A stretch of 64,000 bases of DNA from Bacteroidota bacterium (GTDB lineage Bacteria > Bacteroidota > Bacteroidia > Chitinophagales > Chitinophagaceae), in the NCBI GenBank assembly GCA_023422565.1, contig JAFAGR010000021.1:1-64000 (forward strand), read 5' to 3'. The notes beneath the pieces are model-generated. The model saw only the letters and a program-made list of their open reading frames with translations. It was not told the DNA's origin and made no database searches. The position numbers and the translations under genes are program-made. This document shows positions 52,093 through 61,220 of this stretch, in pieces; position 1 is the stretch's first letter; each line of letters starts with the position of its first letter.

Positions 52093-53697
52093 TTACGCTT
52101 TAGGCGCAGCAGCCAGAATTTCATCGTTCACACCGCTGGCATATTTTTCAAAATTCTTACGGAATTGGCCAGCTAGTTCTTTCGCTTTTTCATCATAAGC
52201 GTTTTTATCTGCCCATGTTTCGCGTGGGTTCAGTACTTCGGAAGGAACGCCGGGGCATTCGGTTGGCATCATCATTCCGAATACGGGATGCTCTTCAAAA
52301 TTTACATTATCTAATTTACCTTCCAATGCGGCAGTGATCATTGCACGCGTGTAGGGAAGTTTCATCCTTTGGCCTACGCCATAAGGCCCGCCACTCCAGC
52401 CTGTATTGATCATCCACACGTTTACGTTGTGCTTACGCATTTTTTCACCCAACATCTCGGCATACTTGCCCGGATGCAGAGGAAGGAAAGGAGCCCCAAA
52501 ACATGCAGAGAATGTGGATGTCGGTTCTTTAACACCGGCCTCTGTGCCCGCAACTTTTGCAGTATAACCGCTAATGAACTGGTACATTGCCTGGCCCGGG
52601 GAAAGTTTGCTGATCGGAGGCAGAATGCCGTAAGCATCCGCAGTAAGGAAGAAAATATTGCGGGGCGTTTTTCCGATCGAAGGTTCAAGCGCGTTGCTGA
52701 TGAAACTCAAAGGATAGGAAACCCGTGTATTTTCAGTGATCTCCTTATTGGAAAAATCAATTTTGTTTGTGCCCGGGATAAAAGTGGTGTTCTCTACCAA
52801 TGCACCGGGGCGAATCGCGTTGTATATTTCCGGTTCTTTTTCTTCGCTTAGGTCGATGGTTTTTGCATAACATCCGCCTTCGAAATTAAAAACCGAATCA
52901 TCCGTCCAACCATGCTCATCATCTCCGATAAGCATCCGGTTTGGGTCGGCGCTAAGAGTGGTTTTACCGGTTCCGCTCAATCCAAAAAATATCGCGGTAT
53001 CGCCATTCTTGCCCATGTTGGCCGAACAGTGCATGCTCAACACGTTCTTATCGTGCGGTAAGATGTAATTAAGAATAGTAAAGATGCCCTTCTTTATCTC
53101 ACCTGTGTAACCGCTTCCTCCAATTAAAATGATCCGCTTAGTGAAATTTACCATGGCAAAATTGTGCTGCCTTGTTCCATCTTCCTGAGGGTCGGCAACA
53201 AATGTTGGCGCCTGAAGAATATGCCAGTCTGCCTGGAAATTTTCCAACTCCGATTCTTTCGGACGGAGGAACATGTTATACGCGAAAAGGTTATTCGCAG
53301 GAAGTTCATTCACCACGCGAATGTTAAGCCGGTATGCAGGTTCTGCGCATGCGTAACAATCGCGTACCCAGATTTCAGTGTTGCTGAGGTGTTTGGTGAG
53401 CTTCTCATACATCTGGTCGAAATATTTTTCCTCTATCGGAAGGTTGAAATCGTTCCAGTTTACGGTATCACGGGTGGTATCGTCTTTTACAATGAATTTA
53501 TCTTTAGGGCTGCGGCCGGTAAATTCACCTGTTTTAATTACAAGTGCCCCGGTGTCGTTCAATTCACCTTCGCCGCGATTAATAGCATGTTGAACAAGCT
53601 CAGCAGGGCTTTCCTGATAATGCACCTTGTTCGTTGATTTTATTCCCAGTTTCTCTAAAGCAGCTGTCGGTGGAACTAACATTGTTGTTGCAGACAT
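52093..53697 (-). CDS. pckA: Phosphoenolpyruvate carboxykinase (ATP)
   Basis: PckA converts oxaloacetate and ATP to PEP and CO2 in gluconeogenesis. The 534-aa length is standard for the ATP form. Motifs are RSPKDKFIV near residue 60, the kinase-1a loop GLSGTGKTTLSADP, kinase-2 IGDDEHGW, and the lysine/arginine regions around ENTRVSYPLSFI. It converges on scoB with a shared terminator and is divergent from pepP. Confidence 0.97.
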   Translation of the reverse strand: MSATTMLVPPTAALEKLGIKSTNKVHYQESPAELVQHAINRGEGELNDTGALVIKTGEFTGRSPKDKFIVKDDTTRDTVNWNDFNLPIEEKYFDQMYEKLTKHLSNTEIWVRDCYACAEPAYRLNIRVVNELPANNLFAYNMFLRPKESELENFQADWHILQAPTFVADPQEDGTRQHNFAMVNFTKRIILIGGSGYTGEIKKGIFTILNYILPHDKNVLSMHCSANMGKNGDTAIFFGLSGTGKTTLSADPNRMLIGDDEHGWTDDSVFNFEGGCYAKTIDLSEEKEPEIYNAIRPGALVENTTFIPGTNKIDFSNKEITENTRVSYPLSFISNALEPSIGKTPRNIFFLTADAYGILPPISKLSPGQAMYQFISGYTAKVAGTEAGVKEPTSTFSACFGAPFLPLHPGKYAEMLGEKMRKHNVNVWMINTGWSGGPYGVGQRMKLPYTRAMITAALEGKLDNVNFEEHPVFGMMMPTECPGVPSEVLNPRETWADKNAYDEKAKELAGQFRKNFEKYASGVNDEILAAAPKA

Positions 53698-53880
53698 AGC
53701 AGGTTTAATTTAGTGTTTTTGTGAGGGTGCAAAGTTAATAAATGATAAACAAAAACTGTGGAGAGTTCCGGGCCTAAAAATTATTATCTCTCTGGAAAAT
53801 AATCCGGGTGCGTCCGGCGGGAATCTATTTACGGATGCAAACTGTATATTGCAGGTTATTGATGTAATGAACTTTATAAT

Positions 53881-55170
53881 ATGAAACATCTTCCACTTAA
53901 TACAGACATTTTTCGCCAAAACCGGGAAAGATTTGTGAGTAAAATGGATAAAAATGCGATGGCCATTTTCAACAGTAATGATGAATTGCCCACAAATGGC
54001 GACGCGCTTCATCCTTTCAAGCAGAATTCTGACCTCTATTGGCTAACCGGGATCCAGCAGGAAGATACCATGCTGGTGTTGATGCCAGGCCATGCTGATC
54101 CCCGGTATCGCGAAGTTCTCGTTCTCGTGAGGCCCAATGAACTGAAAGAAAAGTGGGATGGGTTTCGTTTGCGTGCAAAGGAAGCAACTGCTATTTCAGG
54201 AATTGAAACCATTGTGTGGCTTGATGCACTCGATGCAGTTCTTCAGCCGTGGATACATTTACATGACATTATCTACCTGAATAGCAATGAAAACAACAGG
54301 AAACACAATCTCGTTCCTGTTCGTGATTACCGCTTTGCAAAGGAAATGATGGAGCGTTACCCTCTTCATCAATACCGCCGCGCCGCGCCTATTCTGCGCG
54401 ACCTTCGTGCAGTAAAGTCTGCCCTGGAGGTGGAAGTGATGCAGCAGGCAATGAACATCACCGAAACCACTTTCCGCCGGTTACTGAAATTCATTAAGCC
54501 CGGAGTGATGGAGTATGAAATCGAGGCAGAGATCTATCATTCCTTTCTCAGCCAACGGTCTGCCGGCCCTGCCTACGGGTCAATTGTAGCGAGTGGCGAT
54601 AATGCCAGAATTTTACATTACGTTTCTAACAACGCCGAATGCAAGGATGGTGACCTTATATTAATGGACTTTGGTGCCGAGTACGGCGGCTATAATGCAG
54701 ACCTTACAAGAACAATTCCCGTAAATGGTAAATTCACAAGAAGGCAGAAAACGGTTTATAATGCATGCCTGGATCTTCACCGTTACTGTGCCTCAATCCT
54801 TAATCCGGGCATCAGCATTAAGGATTACACGGAAAAGGTGGGTGATCAGGCCACGGTGTTGTTTCAGAAGATCGGCCTTTTGAAAAAGTCGGATATTAAA
54901 AATGAGGATCCTGAAAATCGTGCTTATCGCCGGTATTTATATCATGGCATATCTCATCATCTTGGTATAGATGTGCACGATCTCGGCACCATGACCGAAC
55001 CGATCAAGGCAGGGATGGTGTTTACCATTGAGCCCGGAATATATATTGAAGAAGAACAGATGGGTATTCGTATTGAAAACAATTATTGGATCACCAAATC
55101 CGGTAACAAAGACCTTATGAAAAATATTCCCATCACTGTGGAAGAAATTGAAGCTTTAATGAAAGCTTAA
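53881..55170 (+). CDS. pepP: Xaa-Pro aminopeptidase
   Basis: This 429-aa M24B metallopeptidase removes N-terminal residues before proline. The N-terminal domain (1-170) has the PepP-type FRQNRERFVSKM. The pita-bread catalytic domain has the metal aspartates in DFGAEYGGYNADLTRTIPVNG (about 262-282), histidine in GISHHLGIDVHD, and glutamates in FTIEPGIYIEEEQMGIRIE. A dinuclear Mn site is expected. It starts a plus-strand run of four genes. Confidence 0.95.
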   Translation: MKHLPLNTDIFRQNRERFVSKMDKNAMAIFNSNDELPTNGDALHPFKQNSDLYWLTGIQQEDTMLVLMPGHADPRYREVLVLVRPNELKEKWDGFRLRAKEATAISGIETIVWLDALDAVLQPWIHLHDIIYLNSNENNRKHNLVPVRDYRFAKEMMERYPLHQYRRAAPILRDLRAVKSALEVEVMQQAMNITETTFRRLLKFIKPGVMEYEIEAEIYHSFLSQRSAGPAYGSIVASGDNARILHYVSNNAECKDGDLILMDFGAEYGGYNADLTRTIPVNGKFTRRQKTVYNACLDLHRYCASILNPGISIKDYTEKVGDQATVLFQKIGLLKKSDIKNEDPENRAYRRYLYHGISHHLGIDVHDLGTMTEPIKAGMVFTIEPGIYIEEEQMGIRIENNYWITKSGNKDLMKNIPITVEEIEALMKA

Positions 55171-55204
55171 GCAAAACCGAAAGTTTAATTAAACCCAGGA
55201 ATTC

Positions 55205-55966
55205 TTGAAACTCATACCAAATCTGTTTACGCTGCTGAATCTCGTTTTCGGGTGCCTTGCTATAATCAGTATTCTGCAAAATGGTATTGTACTGCATTAT
55301 GATGATGAGGGATCGCAATTGGTTGCGGTGTCTGAAAATTTGCGGATGGCTTCAATGTTCATCGCCATTGCAGCGGTGATAGATTTTTTAGACGGATTTG
55401 TGGCAAGGTTGCTCGGAGCTTCTTCCGAGCTTGGCAAGCAACTGGATTCGCTGGCCGATGTGGTGAGTTTTGGTGTGGCCCCTGCGATGATACTTTACCA
55501 ATTTTTGAGAATGAGCTGGGTGGCAGAAGAAGATGGTATTAACGTATCTGCGTTATGGCTGATACCTGCGCTTTTGGTAGCAGTTGCCGCTGCATACAGG
55601 CTCGGGAAATTTAATGTTGATGAAGGCCAGAAGTTCGGGTTTCGCGGAATGCCAACGCCTGCTGTAGGTTTATTCGCGGCATCGCTTCCGATGATCTATT
55701 GGGGAGATTCATTCCCCGCCATTCAGCAAATGCTTCTTAATAAATGGGTTCTATATGCATTGATATTGTTACTGAGCTGGCTTATGGTAAGCAACCTGCC
55801 CATGCTCGCGATGAAGTTTAAAAACTACAGTTTTAAAAGCAATCTTCCCCGCTACTTACTAATAATCACCGGCCTCGTATCAATATTATTGCTGGGCTGG
55901 CTTGCAGTGCCTGTTATCTTTCTCGCTTACATTATTTTATCTTTGGCCTTTAAAAACTACACATGA
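55205..55966 (+). CDS. pssA: CDP-diacylglycerol-serine O-phosphatidyltransferase
   Basis: PssA makes phosphatidylserine, the precursor of phosphatidylethanolamine. This 253-aa membrane enzyme has the full CDP-alcohol phosphotransferase motif D60-x2-D63-G-x2-A67-R68-x8-G77-x3-D81-x3-D85. About seven hydrophobic helices are present. Translation appears to start at TTG 55205: the family N-terminus MKLIPNLFTLLNLVFG begins there, an AGGA lies 8 bp upstream, and no ATG is available. It overlaps purS by 4 bp. Confidence 0.93.
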   Translation: MKLIPNLFTLLNLVFGCLAIISILQNGIVLHYDDEGSQLVAVSENLRMASMFIAIAAVIDFLDGFVARLLGASSELGKQLDSLADVVSFGVAPAMILYQFLRMSWVAEEDGINVSALWLIPALLVAVAAAYRLGKFNVDEGQKFGFRGMPTPAVGLFAASLPMIYWGDSFPAIQQMLLNKWVLYALILLLSWLMVSNLPMLAMKFKNYSFKSNLPRYLLIITGLVSILLLGWLAVPVIFLAYIILSLAFKNYT

Positions 55967-56211
55967 CTTATTCAGTTCAGGTAAAAGTGATGCCTTTAAA
56001 AGATTTGCTTGATCCGCAAGGCAAGGCGGTGATGGGTGGATTACAAAACCTCGGCCTTGGTTCAATAGAAGATGTGCGGATTGGTAAAAGTATAGACATG
56101 CGCATCAATGCCGCTACAAAAGATGAAGCGACTGCGCTTGCTCAGGAAGCGGCAAAAAAACTTTTAGCCAACCCGGTTATGGAAACATTTGAGGTTACCG
56201 TGGCCGAATGA
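55963..56211 (+). CDS. purS: Phosphoribosylformylglycinamidine synthase subunit PurS
   Basis: PurS is the small subunit that bridges PurL and PurQ in purine synthesis. The 82-aa protein has the usual KVMPLKDLLDPQGKAVMGGLQNLGLGSIEDVRIGK pattern (quoted here in part: LLDPQGKAVMGGLQ, about 15-28). It is coupled to pssA by ATGA. PurL and PurQ are not in the window, which is normal for a dispersed pathway. Confidence 0.92.
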   Translation: MTYSVQVKVMPLKDLLDPQGKAVMGGLQNLGLGSIEDVRIGKSIDMRINAATKDEATALAQEAAKKLLANPVMETFEVTVAE

Positions 56212-56239
56212 AATTTCTTTGATCTTCTAATTTATACTC

Positions 56240-56905
56240 ATGCTGTACCTGGTACCTTCCCCGATCGGGAACTTAGGTGATATTACTTACCGGGCAGTTG
56301 AAACTCTTCGCGCTGCAGATCTTATTCTTGCAGAAGACACCCGCACTTCCTCAGTTCTGCTGAATCATTACAATATACAAAAGCCGGTATCGCCCTATCA
56401 CCAGCACAATGAACATAAGGTGGCCGCACATCTTGCAGATCAGATGGAGGCGGGAAAGATCGTTGCCTTGCTTACAGATGCCGGTACGCCCGGAATCAGC
56501 GATCCCGCCTTTTTGTTGATCAGGGAATGTATCTCGCGCGATATTAAAGTGGAATGCCTGCCCGGAGCCACAGCATTTGTGCCGGCCCTGGTAAACAGTG
56601 GCTTACCAATGGACAGCTTTTGCTTTGAAGGGTTCCTTCCATTAAAGAAAGGCAGGCACACCTTACTGTTACGCCTGGCCGAAGAAAAACGAACAATGAT
56701 CTTTTATGAGAGCCCGATGCGGTTGGTGAAAACGCTTGCACAATTCATGGAGTATTTCGGAGAAGAACGGCAATGCTGCGTGAGCCGTGAGCTTACCAAG
56801 AAGTTTGAAGAGAATAAGCGCGGTACATTACGCGAAGTTCACGATCATTTCAACAGCAAATCTGTAAAAGGAGAGATCGTAATTGTGCTTGGCGGTAAAA
56901 ATTGA
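56240..56905 (+). CDS. rsmI: 16S rRNA (cytidine1402-2'-O)-methyltransferase
   Basis: RsmI methylates the ribose of C1402 in the decoding centre using SAM. The 221-aa protein has the tetrapyrrole-methylase-like fold motifs VPSPIGNLGDIT (4-15), AEDTRTS (about 31-37), LTDAGTPGISDPA (about 79-91) and PGATAFVPALVNSGLP. It lacks the extra C-terminal domain of longer homologues and is about 60 residues shorter than the E. coli protein, as usual in this phylum. Confidence 0.94.
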   Translation: MLYLVPSPIGNLGDITYRAVETLRAADLILAEDTRTSSVLLNHYNIQKPVSPYHQHNEHKVAAHLADQMEAGKIVALLTDAGTPGISDPAFLLIRECISRDIKVECLPGATAFVPALVNSGLPMDSFCFEGFLPLKKGRHTLLLRLAEEKRTMIFYESPMRLVKTLAQFMEYFGEERQCCVSRELTKKFEENKRGTLREVHDHFNSKSVKGEIVIVLGGKN

Positions 56906-57213
56906 TATGTACTAACGGAAAGGTATGTACGAATTTGGGGCTGTGTGCAGCGGATTCTTTTCCCGGCAGGTGTTCCGGCCACTTCTGTCCGGCAGCCCTT
57001 CACCAGCGAAACCATATCCAGCAATAAAGTTCGTAGTCAGTAGTCAGTAGTCCGTAGTCATTAATCTGTAGCCCTATCCTAGGGATCTTACAGATTATAA
57101 CCCAAAGCTAGTATCTCGAATCCGACATCCCATCTGCCACATCCCAAGCCTGCTATCAACTTTTCCATTTCATTAAGAACATTTCCGTTAATTTCCCAGC
57201 CATAATAAAAGCT
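56906..57213. repeat. Gap with word arrays and an extended hairpin
   Basis: About 300 bp without a gene. It holds a TAGTC array (57028-57060; GTAGTCAGTAGTCAGTAG) in the sense of rsmI, then an extended hairpin TAATCTGTA(57062-57070)/TACAGATTA(57089-57097) with an inner CCCTA-tcc-TAGGG stem, then loosely repeated CGACATCCCA / CCACATCCCA words (about 57120-57150). The upstream part (56935-57000) is GC-richer, with a CCGGC-repeated stretch. No promoter element is clear for the next gene. Confidence 0.65.
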
Positions 57214-59136
57214 ATGAAATATTTATTATTTGCAATTTGTGTATTGCTTACCATTTCGCTAACGGCGCAGGATAAACGCTGGCAACAACGCGCCGATTAT
57301 GTGATGAACATTGATATGAACGTGGAAACTAACCGGTTTAACGGTGTTCAAAAGCTCACTTATACCAACAATTCTCCCGATACGCTAAGGCGCCTTTTTT
57401 ATCATCTGTATTTTAACGCATTCCAGCCCGGCAGCAGTATGGATATACGCTCGCAGGAACTTGGAAAGAACAAAGTAAATGGCCGTGCAGATTGGGATTC
57501 GCGCGTGAAGGACCGTATTTCGAAATTGCAGCCGAACGAGATCGGTTACCAGAAAATTTCATCGCTCAAAATGAACGGTAAGTTGCAAAAGTTCACTTAC
57601 CATGAAACCATACTTGAAGTGCATTTGAATTCACCCGTACTTCCGGGGAAAACGGTGGTGCTTGATATGGAGTTTGAAGCGCAGGTTCCTTTGCAGGTTC
57701 GAAGAAGCGGGCGTGATAATCCTAGTAACGGCGTGCGCCTCAGTATGAGCCAGTGGTATCCTAAACTGTGCGAGTACGATGAAATGGGCTGGCATGCCGA
57801 CCCTTACATTGCGCGTGAATTTTACGGGGTTTGGGGCGATTACCAAGTGAACATAAAAATCGATAAAAACTATAAGCTCGCCGGTACAGGGGTGTTGGTT
57901 AACGCGGCGGAAATCGGGTGGGGATATGATACACCAGGATCGCCGTTGAAACCAACGGCAACGGCTAAACGCACGTGGAGATTCTCCGGAAAGAATATTC
58001 ACGATTTTGTTTGGGCTGCAGACCCTGATTACAAGCATATCGTAAAGAAGATAGCCAACGGTCCCACCATTCATGTGGTGTATAACGATAAGCCCGGTGA
58101 CCTTGCCAACGACAGCGCGTGGATGAAAGTTGCCGATGCTGCCGTAGCCGTGTTCCCTTTTGTTGAGGAGCGGTTTGGTAAATATCCTTATCCCCAATAT
58201 TCATTCATACAGGGCGGAGATGGCGGAATGGAGTATGCAATGGCCACACTGTTAAACGGGCCCTCGCTTGGTACGGCTTTTCACGAGTTGATGCACAGTT
58301 GGTACCAGATGGTGCTTGGCTTTAACGAAAGCCTGTATGCCTGGATGGATGAGGGTTTTACAAATTTTTCCGAGGAGCTTGTGGGTAAGTTTTATCATAA
58401 AAGATCCGGGTTGCAGGATTATCGCGATAAATCTGCTTTAAATCCCGGCAACGTGTATTTGAGGGAAATGACTGAAATACTCCCTGAAGATCACGCGGGG
58501 AGTTATGAAAATTATTACGGCCTTGTTGCCTCGGGATTGGAAGAGCCGATGACCACACATGCAGATCACTTCAACACCAACTTCGCTTACTCAATAGCAG
58601 CCTATTCAAAGGGCGCGATCTTTCTTGAGCAGCTAGGCTATATAATCGGCGCGAAGAATCGCGATGCGGTTTTAAAATCATTCTATGAAAAATACAAATT
58701 CACACATCCAGATGCCGATGATTTTATCAGGCATGCGCAATTGGAAACCGGACTTCAGTTGAACTGGTATAAACAATACTGGGTGAACTCTACAAAAACG
58801 ATCGACTATTCAATTGACAGCGTATGGAATGAGGGCAGTGAAGGAAAGGTGCAATTGCGCAGGATAGGGCACATGCCAATGCCGATTGATGTTAAGATCA
58901 CTTTTAAAGACGGAACTACAGAATGGCATTACATACCGCTAAACCTGATGTTTGGGGTAAAGGAAAATGAGGAAGCGGGTTCAACAAGAAAGATTTGGGA
59001 GGCTTGGAAATGGACGCATCCGACATACACATTTACATCCACAAAGAGCATAGACCAGATCGCTTCCATTGAGATCGATCCGTCAAAGCGTATGGCCGAT
59101 GTGAGGAGGAAGAATAATTGGTGGAAGGGGAACTAA
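57214..59136 (+). CDS. Secreted M1 family metallopeptidase
   Basis: This 640-aa protein has a signal peptide (residues 1-18, LTAQ) and an M1 (gluzincin) fold. The zinc site is H357-E-L-M-H361 with the third ligand about E380 in WMDEGFTNFSEE. The substrate-recognition motif reads GGMEYAM where classical aminopeptidases have GAMEN, a common Bacteroidota variant. It is probably periplasmic or surface-located and releases N-terminal residues from peptides. No T9SS sorting domain is visible at the C-terminus. Confidence 0.92.
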   Translation: MKYLLFAICVLLTISLTAQDKRWQQRADYVMNIDMNVETNRFNGVQKLTYTNNSPDTLRRLFYHLYFNAFQPGSSMDIRSQELGKNKVNGRADWDSRVKDRISKLQPNEIGYQKISSLKMNGKLQKFTYHETILEVHLNSPVLPGKTVVLDMEFEAQVPLQVRRSGRDNPSNGVRLSMSQWYPKLCEYDEMGWHADPYIAREFYGVWGDYQVNIKIDKNYKLAGTGVLVNAAEIGWGYDTPGSPLKPTATAKRTWRFSGKNIHDFVWAADPDYKHIVKKIANGPTIHVVYNDKPGDLANDSAWMKVADAAVAVFPFVEERFGKYPYPQYSFIQGGDGGMEYAMATLLNGPSLGTAFHELMHSWYQMVLGFNESLYAWMDEGFTNFSEELVGKFYHKRSGLQDYRDKSALNPGNVYLREMTEILPEDHAGSYENYYGLVASGLEEPMTTHADHFNTNFAYSIAAYSKGAIFLEQLGYIIGAKNRDAVLKSFYEKYKFTHPDADDFIRHAQLETGLQLNWYKQYWVNSTKTIDYSIDSVWNEGSEGKVQLRRIGHMPMPIDVKITFKDGTTEWHYIPLNLMFGVKENEEAGSTRKIWEAWKWTHPTYTFTSTKSIDQIASIEIDPSKRMADVRRKNNWWKGN

Positions 59137-59184
59137 TTGATCTGTTTTCGAATCGTTTGAAATGTAAAATGCTACCGAATATTC

Positions 59185-59276
59185 CGCGTGAGGGATAGCG
59201 GCGATACCCCCGGCCTTGGCCGGGGTAAAGCCAATAGCCCGACCCCCGACGCTCCGGTCGGGGGACACGCCCAAAT
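59185..59276 (+). repeat. Paired-hairpin dispersed element, copy 2
   Basis: The order is CGCGTGAGGGATAG (59185-59198), a hairpin with arms CCCCGGCC and GGCCGGGG around TT, block GCCAATAGCCCG (59230-59241), a perfect 8-bp hairpin CCCCCGAC / GTCGGGGG, then ACGCCCAAAT (59267-59276). The three single-strand blocks match copy 1 at 46027-46095 almost exactly, while both stems differ in sequence but still pair. It lies 3' of the M1 peptidase gene, convergent with rsmG. Confidence 0.78.
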
Positions 59277-59380
59277 GTGCTTCGTTCGTACCCCAAGACC
59301 CAACTCTGCGCACAAGATATTTGAAATGAAAGTTCGTCTATTCGTAATAGTTAGTCACCAGATATGTATTTAACCAGTTG

Positions 59381-59998
59381 TTACAATTTCTGGTACAGCA
59401 GGAATTTTTCTTTGAAATAATCTTCTTCAAAGAATCCGTTTATTTCCCACACATGAGGTTTGCAGCCGCTTTCGAAGATCTCTTTGGTAAGGTCGCCGCC
59501 TTTGAGGCAGATGAGTCCGTTAGGTTGGTTTGATGTGCGCCTCAGCAAAGGTTTGCTCCATCGCCATAAGTCGCCAAGCGGGGCAACGGCACGCGATACC
59601 ACCACATCAAATTTGCGGTTCTTAATATCTTCCGCGCGTGTATGCTTTACCGTTATGTTGTTGATGCCGAGTGTTTCGGAAACGGCAGAAACCACTTTCA
59701 GTTTTTTATTGATACTGTCTGCCAGGAGAAAATTTACATTCGGAAACATTATCGCAAGCGGTACACCGGGAAAGCCGCCACCGGTGCCCAGGTCAAGCAC
59801 TTCATAGTTATCGGGAAATTCAAACCCGGCCGCTATGGTGAGAGAGTGGAGTACATGGTGAAGATAAAAATGGTCCATATCCTTGCGGCTGATCACATTT
59901 ATCTTTTGATTCCAATCTTCATACAGTTCCTTTAAACCTTCGAGTTGAGAAAGTTGAGCAGGGGTGAAGTCAGAAAAGTATTTTAAAATAGTATCCAT
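59381..59998 (-). CDS. rsmG: 16S rRNA (guanine527-N7)-methyltransferase
   Basis: RsmG methylates G527 of 16S rRNA with SAM. The 205-aa protein shows the family features NVISRKDMDHFYLHHVLHSL (about 35-54, quoted as NVISRKDMDHFYLHHVLHS), motif I LDLGTGGGFPGVPLAI (about 69-84) and VVSRAVAPL (about 131-139). Its start overlaps the stop of the upstream glycosyltransferase gene by one base (TAATG), so they are coupled. Confidence 0.95.
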   Translation of the reverse strand: MDTILKYFSDFTPAQLSQLEGLKELYEDWNQKINVISRKDMDHFYLHHVLHSLTIAAGFEFPDNYEVLDLGTGGGFPGVPLAIMFPNVNFLLADSINKKLKVVSAVSETLGINNITVKHTRAEDIKNRKFDVVVSRAVAPLGDLWRWSKPLLRRTSNQPNGLICLKGGDLTKEIFESGCKPHVWEINGFFEEDYFKEKFLLYQKL

Positions 59999-61131
59999 TA
60001 TTTCCAGGTGTGCTGCGGCTTTTTTACCAGGCTTTTTGCAAAGATGAGGTAATAAAAAAACATCCAGATATCCAGCAGCAGGAAAAACGGAAAGAGGTCT
60101 TTTTCGCCAAGCCGGTTCATCGTCTTCCAGAAAACGATCGTTTGTATTATTAATCTGCCGGCAAAAATTGCCAGCGAGATCTTCCAGCTGTAAAATAGCA
60201 GTGCAAGAACGAATGCCGGATAGAAAAGGAATTGGGATAGCGCGTAAGTACCCAGCAAAAATTTATGTATGGGCCGGTAGAATTTTCCGGTGGTATAATG
60301 GCGTTGCTTTTGTTTTCGCCATTTTGAAAATGTTTGAACAGGCTTGCTGATCGTAAAGCTTTCGGGGTGAATTTGAATGGCCGTATTTTTTTTGTTCGCC
60401 ACTTTATTTATGAAGAGATCATCATCGCCCCCCGGAATATTGTTGTGGGAAGAAAAGCCTTTTTGCCGGAAGAAGACGGCTTTTTTATAACTCAGGTTTC
60501 TGCCTACGCCCATGTAGGGGAGTCCCGCGAGCGCATAACTTAAATATTGAAGAGCGGTGTGAAATGTTTCCCATCGGATCAATTTATTCAGCCACCCTTT
60601 TTGTTTATTGTACGGGCTGTAACCGAGAACGATCTCCGTGTTTTCACTGTAGGCCGACTGCATTCTTTCGATCCAGTGCTCGGAAGCAGGGATGCAATCT
60701 GCATCAGTGAGCAGCACGATCTCATGTTTAGCCGTTTTTATACCAATACTCAGCGGGAATTTTTTGCCGGGGATCATCTTTGCTTCCTGCGTAAGTTCCA
60801 CCACCTGCATTTGGCGGAAAGACTTTTTCAATTCTTCAAGAAGGTATTTCGATTCATCGTATGAGTTATCGTTCACCACTATCACTTCGTGGGTGGTGGA
60901 ATATTTTTGAACCAGGCTTCCGGGGAGATTGCGTGCAAGGTTTTCCGCTTCATCGCGCGCGCAGATGATCACGCTTACGGGATGGGTTTGCGTCACTTCC
61001 TTTTTTTTCGGATTGTGGGCGGCGAGTCGCGAGAAGAAAGCCAGGTAATAGATTATTTGAATGAGAGCTACCAGGCAAAAGAAAATGAAAAGAATCAATT
61101 GCCAGTGCAGGAGCAGCTTGGTGAGATACAT
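59998..61131 (-). CDS. Membrane-anchored family 2 glycosyltransferase
   Basis: This 377-aa protein has an N-terminal membrane helix (about 8-32), a GT-A catalytic domain (about 48-270) with VSVIICARDEAENL and the metal-binding TDADCIP aspartates, and two or three C-terminal helices (about 290-365). A QxxRW-like position is replaced by KWRKQKQRHYTTG. It probably transfers a sugar to a lipid or surface polymer at the inner membrane; donor and acceptor are unknown. Confidence 0.85.
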   Translation of the reverse strand: MYLTKLLLHWQLILFIFFCLVALIQIIYYLAFFSRLAAHNPKKKEVTQTHPVSVIICARDEAENLARNLPGSLVQKYSTTHEVIVVNDNSYDESKYLLEELKKSFRQMQVVELTQEAKMIPGKKFPLSIGIKTAKHEIVLLTDADCIPASEHWIERMQSAYSENTEIVLGYSPYNKQKGWLNKLIRWETFHTALQYLSYALAGLPYMGVGRNLSYKKAVFFRQKGFSSHNNIPGGDDDLFINKVANKKNTAIQIHPESFTISKPVQTFSKWRKQKQRHYTTGKFYRPIHKFLLGTYALSQFLFYPAFVLALLFYSWKISLAIFAGRLIIQTIVFWKTMNRLGEKDLFPFFLLLDIWMFFYYLIFAKSLVKKPQHTWK

Positions 61132-61220
61132 GGGTGCAAATGTAGGGGTGAAAATTGAATGATTGGGGAGTGGGGGAAAGGGTTATTTCTTACGAAGAGC
61201 ATATAACACGTCATCTGTCA

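Noticed and set aside
59188..59373. 61-aa frame on the plus strand, and two minus-strand frames over 59033-59313
   Set aside because: These translate the paired-hairpin element, whose conservation is at the level of base pairing, not protein.
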